The position numbers and the translations under genes were made by a program. From contig JANATF010000008.1 in assembly GCA_029449245.1 (NCBI GenBank), positions 1,488,001 to 1,552,000 of the forward strand: 64,000 nt of DNA, in the 5' to 3' direction. The DNA comes from Mortierella alpina. Its lineage: Eukaryota > Mortierellomycota > Mortierellomycetes > Mortierellales > Mortierellaceae. The stretch's first letter is position 1, and the number at the start of each line of letters is the position of its first letter. This document shows, in pieces, positions 31,801 through 40,222 of this stretch. Below the pieces are notes generated by a model that did not search any database, was not told where the DNA came from, and saw only the letters and a program-made list of their open reading frames with translations.

Positions 31801-33587
31801 TAACATCCTGAGGAGGACCTTGACATCGTCAAGCGACTTAAAAAAGCACCAATACCCGCAAATTAGAAGCGACTACGAAAGGTATAGCAATGCGCTTCAG
31901 AGTAGTAAACGTGTTCTGATGTATATGTACGCACACACTGCTCACAGTCATATCTTGATTCACTGGACTGGCGAATGTATCTTATAAGACATAAGAGCTT
32001 CACAAGCGAGGGGCAGAGGCACAGATGTGCAAATCGAAGCCGGTACTCGAGAGTTGTAACACTGAGGGTGTATGAGGATTTGTGCAGTAGTAGGATACAT
32101 GTCATGTTGCGACATTTGAGAACCTCTCTTTGCCTGTCCAGCTGGCTTGCAGGCAATCAGCTTATTACGGGTTGCACAAGCGCGCTGAGGGATCTTTTGG
32201 TCTTTGGTGTAAACGTGCTTGGGAGAATAAGGTGACCTGTGAGCAGGCGAGCCATGCTCCTGTCTTTTGTCGCGTTACGAAACTGCGCTGAGCACCGCAG
32301 TTGCAAGCGTGGGGCGAGGCCTGAGATCGCTGTGTCGTGGGTTCTTGGAATGCACTGTAACCCGCGCACGCATGTCGGGGATAGATTGTGAAATCGCAAA
32401 ATGAAATATTAAAAAATGGGCGGAGGGCGTTGTTGTAATGTTGGGCGTGCCATTCTGTGTTTTCTTTGCTCACCTCTCGAAACATTCCACAGGTATCGTT
32501 CCGGCGGTCCTTCACAGTTTTCTCCGGTCTCTCATCTCTAGCGCTTCTACTCAAGCCTCTCAGTGTCTTGACAATTTTCACCATCTCCGGAGGTCAACAA
32601 TGACTCTTTGTACAGGGGGGATGACCGATGGAACTGCTATGTAGCACGGATGTTTTACCATCAGAAAAATGTGTAGCGAGAGATAGCATACGAGTGATAC
32701 TTGCTCAAACACTCATTCCCGCATTTTTTTAAACCTTTCTAGATAGTGAGCGCTCACCCTGCCCTCTCTTTTTCTTCATTGTTCAACCAGCCTATTTAAT
32801 ATGTCTCCTAATGTATACATTCTTCCGTGTATCAGAACTCGAGGGTACGAGGCCTTGCAATTGAGCCGGGCTACGCAGTATTTTGCCACCCAAAAGCCTG
32901 CTCGTCACCTCGAAGCGGAACAGTACGGTAGTTGCTCTGGATGACAAAGATGCGATCGGGGGCGCAACACAACCCCACATGGATGGGTTTTTATTAATCT
33001 CTTGCTCAACCACTAATTGCAATATTTACGTTCTCACCTGTCCCCACGCCTCTTGTAGGTTCCCGGATTATGATTTCAAACCAAGACGCGTTCGCTGTTG
33101 TCCGACAGCCAACATGGAAGACGAAATTGGAAAGAACCAAACATTAATGGCAAACGCCCCCGTCGTGGTCACTCATTTGTACGGCGACAAAACACCGGAA
33201 GGCCAAGCAAGTCATGCACAATCCAGATAGACCGAGAATATTGGCGCGGAAGCTACCACACCTCTTTTATGCTTATCGACTGGTCGTTGCGTCGTCTTTC
33301 ATCTATAAAGGCCACAGTTTCTTGACTCTTGTTCATTGTCAAACCTGCACACTCTCTCTGTATTTTGTAACGACACCCTTCCATCCACTCCTGTCTCTCT
33401 CTCCGACCATCACCCTTGACGTCCCCTTCCCCACCCGTCAGTTCATCCACTTGCAGGTTTCATCACCTCCCGACCCCCACACTTTCCGCATCCTGCCTTC
33501 TTCTTAAGACACACATTCCGTTCCAGGGACCAGTATCTTAAATACACACCCTCTCACCAACTTTACAATCAGCACCCAGACACAACA
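31801..33587. other. intergenic region upstream of LPMO gene 2
   Basis: No recognised gene in 1.8 kb. The longest frame (32165-32584, minus, 139 codons) has no domain or biased composition and is unsupported. From about 33340 the plus strand is pyrimidine-rich, the usual leader style of this genome. Confidence 0.45.
33304..33310 (+). promoter_or_regulatory. TATA box of LPMO gene 2
   Basis: TATAAAG, 278 bp upstream of the ATG at 33588, followed by a long CT-rich leader. Position and sequence only. Confidence 0.45.
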
Positions 33588-34346
33588 ATGAAGGCCACCA
33601 CCCTCTTCAGCAGCGTGCTCATCGCCACCACCTCCCTTCTTTCACTCCTCTCCCCTACCTCGGCCCACATGGCCATGTCTTTCCCTCCCGGCCAGGCTGG
33701 TCCCTGGACGAAGGATCTTCGTAGTGACATCCATGCGTTCATTGGCTACAAGGGCAAGCGCTTCCCTTGTGGAGGCTATAAAAACGGCCCTACCACCCCC
33801 CTCACAGCTGGACAGCGAGTCCCTGTTCGTTTCTGGACTTTTGGCATGGACTACAAAAGGTTCCCACCTCGCAGCGGTCTGAGGACCTCCCGCCACGGAG
33901 GAGGAGCTTGCGAGTTCTCGCTCTCGAGCGACAAGGGCAAAACTTGGAGAGTTATCGGCCAGTACACAGAAACCTGCCCTGATGTCTACTACGAGTGGCC
34001 TGTTCTGATTCCCAAAAACATCCCTGCGTGCACCAATGCTGACCGGTGCTTGTTTGCATTCTCCTGGACCGCCTATGCTACCAACCAGTTCTACCACCAC
34101 TGCGCCAACGTTGTAATCCGTGCCGACAAAAATGTCAAGAACAAGAGAGCGCCTTCGCTTCCCATGACCATTGTCGATGTCAAGCAGCTGGGACAAAAGA
34201 CCAACACGCACGCTTTGGGTGATAAGAAGGGAGGCCGTTCCTCGGGCCCTATCGGTTCTGAGAGAAGACGTAACCTGAGCGGCTACTATGCCAACAATGG
34301 AGGATCCAAGACTAAAAGCATCAACCTCAAACTGGTTCGCAATTAA
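33588..34346 (+). CDS. secreted lytic polysaccharide monooxygenase (AA11-like), gene 2
   Basis: Single exon, 252 aa. The 26-residue signal peptide MKATTLFSSVLIATTSLLSL...PTSA is followed by HMAMSFPPGQAGPW, so His27 is the mature N-terminus and first copper ligand. The second brace His is in SRHGGGACEFSLS (His103), and the axial Tyr in NQFYHHCANVVI (Tyr169). Cys residues match gene 1 (FPCGGY, ETCPD). It shares with gene 1 the CEFSLS-DxGxTW core, WPV-LPxNxPxC and the C-terminal strand, yet gene 1 has two introns and this gene none. The last 60 residues are basic and Gly/Ser/Asn-rich (NKRAPS, SERRRNLSGYYANNGGSKTK), perhaps a wall-binding tail. Oxidative attack on chitin or related glycans is inferred from the family. 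Confidence 0.9.
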   Translation: MKATTLFSSVLIATTSLLSLLSPTSAHMAMSFPPGQAGPWTKDLRSDIHAFIGYKGKRFPCGGYKNGPTTPLTAGQRVPVRFWTFGMDYKRFPPRSGLRTSRHGGGACEFSLSSDKGKTWRVIGQYTETCPDVYYEWPVLIPKNIPACTNADRCLFAFSWTAYATNQFYHHCANVVIRADKNVKNKRAPSLPMTIVDVKQLGQKTNTHALGDKKGGRSSGPIGSERRRNLSGYYANNGGSKTKSINLKLVRN

Positions 34347-35384
34347 AGATCGCTAACTGTCTTTGCGATCACCACGTTGCTTGCTTGCTGTGAAAGGAAG
34401 GATCCTCGCCCCATCAGTCCCCCTTTCCTTTCTTTTTTCTTTTGTGATCGTCAACCGACCGGTTGCAGCTTTGTTCTCTGAAAGACGTTGCTGAAAACCC
34501 CTTGCAAGAAGAAATAAAAGAAAAACATGCGATCTTCACTCCTCCTTTCCTTGGCATCTGAATGATACCATGAAAACGATTGCTGTGCTGATGTTTCAAA
34601 GTAGACATAATAGACAAGATACATAGATGCACACCATCTGCAAGGAGCTGGTTTGGTTCCAACGGAACAGATTTTTTTTTTTCAGCTTGGCCGTCCGCTC
34701 TGACCATTTCGATACTTTTCTCTTTTTTTTTTTTTCATGGTATCTTTCATGTAAAATCGCATGTAGTTGCAACTGTATGCTTCACTCACCAAGCAAATTA
34801 AATAGTCTATCGGGCAGAGCATGTGAATTGAAAAAAAGGACATAAATTGCATACACTTGTGAAGTTCACAGAGGGCTGAGGGGACCCAACATCCACACGG
34901 GGCGGGTTACCCTTGCTTGGGAGCAAAAACGAAAGCAGGTGTATTCGCACGCGCCCGCATGTGGTACAGAAGGGCGAGTCTTTCTATTAGTTTGTGTGGG
35001 AGTTGAAGGGCGCAAATAGAGTTGAACGAGTCAGTGGTAGTAGTGTACCGTAGGTCTTTTCAACGTCGTGCAAAAAGAAAAAAAACTTCACCTTTGTTAC
35101 CAACCGTTTTTCAAAGCTCATCACAGTGCACTCGCACGCGTCCTCAGAAAGAGTGAGCACTTGATTCTAAGGATCTGAGAGCAGAAACCGAAGGATAATT
35201 GGTTAACTGTGTACCAAGCTTATCCTACCCTTCGAAACCTATCAAGGGAACGTGCCCAGTACATATCTGTTTCTGTAATACCCCCAGCTGGCCTCATCTG
35301 CGTATAATACGATCAGAGCTGAGACTGGGTACCTGTACCTGTTTCGGTCTCCAATTTCAACGTGTCAACTGAACCAAAACCCGC
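34347..35384. other. intergenic region, LPMO gene 2 to GGTCAA element
   Basis: 3' flank of the LPMO gene plus about 900 bp without recognisable content. Poly-T tracts lie at 34672-34682 and 34723-34735. Confidence 0.45.
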
Positions 35385-35852
35385 AGTGCGCTTAGGGATT
35401 TTAACCGACCACCCTTTTGGTCAAAGCGTCAATTGACCTGAGAACCTTGCTAGTTAATCGGTTAAAAAGTCAGGTCAACTTTTTAGTCAAACGTCGGTCA
35501 ACAAGGTCGGTCAACCGGCCAATGGGTTAATGGGTCAATGGGTAATGGGTCAACCGATTTGACCAGTTAACTGGGTTAGCCAGCCAAGTGGGTCAAGTCA
35601 ACCGGGTTAATCACATTGATGAATGAAGACGTTCTGGCGCCGTGCCTTGCCAGATACACGTCGGTCAACTGGTCTAATGGTCAACGGTCAGCTGGATAGC
35701 TTGTTAAATGGTCAAGTGGTCAAATGGTCTAATGGTCAACTGGTGGTTAAAAAATAATGGTCAATGATCAGCAACAGAGCAGGTCAACTTTTTAACTCGG
35801 TCAACTGGTTAACTCAGTCAAAAAAAAGTCGGTTAGAATCCCTAAGTGCGCT
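35385..35852 (+). repeat. GGTCAA-rich element, copy 2, with ~25-bp terminal inverted repeats
   Basis: The left end AGTGCGCTTAGGGATTTTAA plus CCGAC (35385-35409) is the near-perfect reverse complement of the right end (35828-35852, GTCGGTTAGAATCCCTAAG plus TGCGCT). The interior is built from many GGTCAA/GGTTAA words and shares its core with 16341-16590 on the same strand. 468 bp, non-coding. It abuts the tRNA-Lys upstream repeat. Confidence 0.75.
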
Positions 35853-36073
35853 ACCGATCGTGCTGTGCAAAGAAACTCTCGCTGCGATCGAGAATCGAAC
35901 ACAAGACCTCGAACTGAAAAGAACTCCGAAATATCCATTTGAGCTAAAAACCCGAACCCTCTGTATTTGCACAAAAATTAGAGGAACCCTCTCTAATTGA
36001 CCGAATTTTGTTCATGGACTCCTATCGGTCTGAAATTTTCAGCTCACCAACCAATCAGATTGTTCGAATGTCT
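35853..36073 (-). repeat. tRNA-Lys upstream repeat, copy 2, with tRNA-like relic
   Basis: Inverted counterpart of 16084-16311, again directly 5' of a tRNA-Lys gene. Read on the minus strand it has TAGCTCAAATGG (35935-35946) and GTTCGATTC (35892-35900), the A-box and B-box-like motifs, with about the same spacing as copy 1. The edge CCAATCAGATTGTTCGAATG is nearly identical to copy 1. Confidence 0.65.
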
Positions 36074-36145
36074 GCCCGGCTAGCTCAATCGGTAGAGCGT
36101 CAGACTCTTAATCTGAAGGCTGTGGGTTCGACCCCCACGTTGGGC
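36074..36145 (+). tRNA. tRNA-Lys (anticodon CTT), copy 2
   Basis: 72 bp, identical base for base to the minus-strand copy at 16012-16083: GCCCGGC acceptor arm, anticodon CTT in ACTCTTAAT, T-loop GGTTCGACCCC. No intron and no encoded CCA. Confidence 0.97.
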
Positions 36146-36234
36146 GTAACACCGATCAGCAAGGATCGGTGGTTTCTTTTTTGCCAAAATGCTTTTGCAA
36201 TTCATCGAATAACAGCTTCAAAGAGGGAAGAACA

Positions 36235-37117
36235 TACACACACGCATGCGTGTATTCGTATATACACGCCCCCCCGTGTATGTAATTTTTTCTTAAGTGA
36301 AAAGATACACACACGGGGGGGTGCATGGCTGAACACACGGGGGCGTGCATGGGAGCGTATCCAGAGAAAGTCCCTTTGGATACACCCCCCCCCCCCCTTC
36401 CCTGCTTCGCGCAGGTTAAGTAGCCCTCGAACGGGCGCATCAGAGAAGAGAAGAGAACTGATGAGAAGGACGATAAAGTGGAAGAGCAGGAAAAGCTCGA
36501 CAAGAAGAAAGAGAGAAGGGAAGGAGGAAATGCTCCTTACGTTCTGCATCATTTGTGTCTTTTCCTCTTTCCACGCGCGCGCGCTATCTTCACAGCCTAC
36601 GCGAAGAGTGACGGTATGAGTGACAGGAGCAAAGAGTCCATGACATGGGGGCTCGTAGCTACTATCAAGAATCCATCAACCTTGCTTTTGGTCGCCATTT
36701 CGCTTTCAGGCTGGTCTATTGTGGGTCGACGGATGCATTATAACACTTCAATGACTGGCTGACTGGCGCTCCATATCAATTTCAAGCGTGAGATCTCACG
36801 AGGAAAAGGAAATCGATCTTCTGGACTCTCCACGGTAAAAACTCTTGCCAACCCTGAACATATGTGAGAGTCGTTCGGGCTCATATTAACAATGACAGCC
36901 GGGATAGCCATTTGCCAATACATGGAGGCATACTTTGGGCGAAAAAGATGGGGGGGGGGGGTGCATCCAAAGGGACTTTCTCTAGACACGCTTACATACA
37001 CTCCCCCGTGTATCCAGCCAGACACCCCCCCGTGTATCCAGCTTTTCCGTGTTGCATACACCCGGCATGAACATATATACACGCTCCCGTGTATATAACG
37101 ATACACGCCCCCGTGCG
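36235..37117. repeat. foldback element of palindromic G/C-run units
   Basis: The left arm (about 36235-36397) and right arm (about 36949-37117) are imperfect inverted copies. Read toward the centre, both go through units like ACACG-CCCCC-GTGTAT, then a CCAAAGGGACTTTCTCT block and a long C or G homopolymer of 14 or so bases. Seven or more units of the type CACGCCCCCGTG occur, each itself palindromic. The centre (36398-36948) is about 550 bp, with short open frames that are not supported. The element starts about 90 bp 3' of the tRNA-Lys gene. Confidence 0.75.
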
Positions 37118-37403
37118 CATATGTTGATCCTTCAAAGAGGATCCATTTTTGAAGTGCCTGGAAGACTCTTTCATATTCAGAATGACTTTTTATGATGACC
37201 TGAGAAGCTAGTCGGTCTGAATATGAGACTAGAAGAGGTAATGAGCAACACTTCGTGGTCGGTTGTACTAAATCGATAGCCCAACGGCCAAGATCTGTTG
37301 CTGGGTGAGGGGAGAACCTCGCTTTGTCCCACAAATCTAGACCTTGTCCTGTTGCACAGTCCTTGGTTTGAGTTATGCTTGCTTAATACAATAGTACAGC
37401 CTT

Positions 37404-38936
37404 TCAGTAAAGCTTGGTATAGATAGGGAGCAGGGCTGAAAGCTGTACATGCTGACGACAGAGTGGGCATTCTGGCTATGAGCGTGCAGGAACGCAGGAG
37501 GCAGTAAAGAAATCGTGTTAGCTGTGTCCTATCAAGCCGACTTGTGTTGTATCATACAGCCAGCGATTACAGTTACATAAACTTGCCTTGTTCTGACACC
37601 ATTCTCGGATACACGTCCAACAAAACAAGTGCCCACATGGCGTCGCCGTGGTGTTTGTTCTTGGGTCAAGGCAGAGTGTGCACTTTCGAACATTGACTTG
37701 CGCCGTGGACTGCGAAACCTCATCTAGTTCTTCCTCTTCCATTTCTTCCTCCTCCTCCTCTTGCTGCTGAATGGCCCCCTTGTCGCCGAGAGTAACAGCA
37801 GCAGCCATCTCCTTTGCCTCTGTTGCACGCTGTCGCCGCCATTGGAAGAGCTGAATCGCCAACTGAATCACAATGAGGACGCCCAGGACTTCATACCCTG
37901 ACCGCTCCTCGCCAGGCGAAAGTTTCCTGTTGAAAATGTACCGAATCCCAGTGACACGTTTCGAAAAGCTGTAGTAAGCGCCAAAAAAGTAGAAGACCGC
38001 AAGGTGGGCTGAATGTCCATGTGTTCTAAAAAAGGTTTGAAAAGTTGGCAGCCAATTGTGAACTACATTCTTGATACTTGTCAGTGCTGGAGACAGCTCC
38101 TTCTTGGACTCAGCGTTTGAAAGGGAGGCATCCAGCCGATGAGCGTGTGCAGATCGCTGGAGTTGCTGCGGTCTCGTGCGCCTCCGTAACTCCTGCGCGC
38201 CTTTTGAGTAGATGTATGGGATCAGCACATGCCAGAATACAAGGGCAGATCGACGCTATTCAAAAAAAGAAGAGGAAAATCATTAACATGAGTTTGAAGA
38301 TCACGATGATCTGGCATTGTGGTAGGGGAGCTCAGGGTGAGCTAGGAGAGCGCGCTTACAGGCAAGGATGGAAAAGTTCCGGCCGAGCTGTTGATCTGCA
38401 TGATATCGCAGTACTCTTCGCCCAAGGTCTGCGTCCCAAGCAGTGTCGTTAATGAGTAGTAGCACAGATCCGAAAAGACTTCAACCTCCGTCTGGTACAT
38501 ATGCTGCGTGCGACTCCCTATGGCAAGGCGAGGGTAAGTATGCAAGACATCCCCCGACTGCTGGTCCACCCGAAGTGCCATCTGAACAGAGAGAGGTAAG
38601 GCACCTTACCAAAGATCTCGCGAAAGGCATCCTTGACTTGATCCTTGAGAATCTGTTGATAGTAAGAGTCTTTTTGGTTGGCACGAACTGAAGGTCAAAT
38701 AGAGAGTATCGTTTTTGGTCAGTTCAACCACAGCGTGTTACAAGATCCACAGCATGCGTTCTCTGATCCATACTGATATCAGGCTGCGATGCGCCCGGGA
38801 GCGAGAGATTGAAGCTGGGTGGAGGTGGAGAGTTTGCTGTCGTCTGCGAGCCGGAGGCAGCTGTTTGTGCGGGGGCTACTTCTGTCCGTGACCTGTCTGC
38901 GGAGTTTGCGGCCGATGAGCCAGTTGTGTTGTCCAT
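37404..38936 (-). CDS. PEX10: peroxin-10, peroxisomal RING ubiquitin ligase
   Basis: Five exons, 38774-38936, 38610-38687, 38360-38517, 37587-38255 and 37404-37475, give 379 aa. PEX10 forms the peroxisomal membrane ligase complex with PEX2 and PEX12 and ubiquitinates the receptor PEX5. Landmarks are QPDIIRANQKDSYYQQILKD, LCYYSLTTLLGTQTLGEEYC, membrane segments around residues 190-270, a Glu-rich linker, and the C-terminal C3HC4 RING: CTLCLDPRTNTTATPCGHLF, CWTCIREWCQNKPECPLC. The last intron (37476-37586) uses a GC-AG pair (AAG|GCAAGT...TAG), needed to join CQNK to PECPLC; reading through it destroys the RING. The N-terminal 40 residues are Ser/Thr/Ala-rich. Confidence 0.95.
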
Positions 38937-40222
38937 GGACGGGAATGAATGCAGTCGAGCAGGACAAAGAAAAGGTGGGTAGCAGTAGTGAAGAGAGACG
39001 AGAGAGACAACGAGGCGCGAGGCGGGTAAGGGTGGCGAGGGGCACAAGGAATGTGCAGACGAGGCAAGACGAATGGGAAAGTGAACATACAGACAGACAG
39101 ACAGACAGACAGACTGAAGCAGACAGAAGCAGACAGGCAGCCTATGGACGGCCGAGCCGACAGAAAGCTTGATTCTCTTCTTTTCGCTCTCCTCTCGGAG
39201 GGGGTGTCCTTATGTTCCCCCGGTACAGGAAATAGACCGAAGTAAACATTAATGCCTATCATTTCTTTTGCCACTCTCATTGGTCTGTACTTCTAAACGT
39301 TAACGCCCACCACCATTATGAGTATATCCTACCTAATATGTCCTAGAAAACACCTCCTCCATAGCAAAGTCCCTCAGATCGTCTCCAAATGCTCTCTAGA
39401 TCTCTGAGTAGCTTCTTATGATTATATTACAACTCTCCAGAAGGCTATGTTTGTATGGAGCAAAAACTGATGAGTTGGTATAGGTGGTGTGTGAAAACGG
39501 ACGCGTCTTGGCGAACATCGATGTAACTGAAATGCTGGTGATTGTCTGTTTTCCTGCCAAGCGAGGCAGCGATTTCCAAACCTCACCAAACTTTCAGAAT
39601 AGCAGCAGCTTTCGATGGAGAATCCAACAAGCTCAATTACTCAGCGTATGTCTTTGTCAAGCACGAGTTCTTGTATCAACAAGGTCGCTCACTCTCAAAG
39701 ATTCACTGTTTTTGGGTTGTTCTCTTAGGAAAACTTTCTGGAAACTGCTTCGTTTCTTGAAATACAAGTCTTCAATGGTAGCTTTACATTATTACTACGT
39801 TGTCCGTTGTTCTTGAGCATTTTGAATTGCCAGAAAAAGTGTGAGAGGTGGTTAGAGTCGCCGAAAAATGCTGGAGCATTACAAGGCACTTCTTCAAAAC
39901 GAGCTGAAAGTACCAAAACGCATCCGATTATCTTTAGAGTACATTCTATATGTAGTTATACCACTGCTCTATCTTGTATGCCTTTGCAAGCATGCCACTA
40001 TGTCTATGGCGCTGACAACTTTCGGTATTCTGGCAGTCGTCGATGTTTTTGAAATCCCTCGACATCCCCTTGAATTTTACATTGCTCTAGCACAGGCGAA
40101 CTTTATTCTATATATACACCAGTCGAGGGAACAAGTCGATTTGCACAAGTTCCTTCATCATCTCATTGACTCTGCTGCTATACATACCGTTTGTTACTTC
40201 GATGCTTAGGCTATATCTCTCA
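38937..40222. other. intergenic region between PEX10 and the MULE transposase
   Basis: Leader/promoter of PEX10 on the left. On the right, 39868-40209 (+) is an unrecognised 113-codon open frame with two hydrophobic stretches (YILYVVIPLLYLVCL, TTFGILAVVDVF), tail-to-tail with the transposase. It could be a small gene, a co-mobilised passenger or chance. Nothing else is seen. Confidence 0.4.
39089..39114. repeat. (ACAG)n microsatellite
   Basis: Six and a half ACAG units in the PEX10 5' flank. Confidence 0.9.

Noticed and set aside
32165-32584. 139-codon minus-strand open frame
   Set aside because: No recognisable motif, no hydrophobic or biased pattern, and no neighbouring exons.
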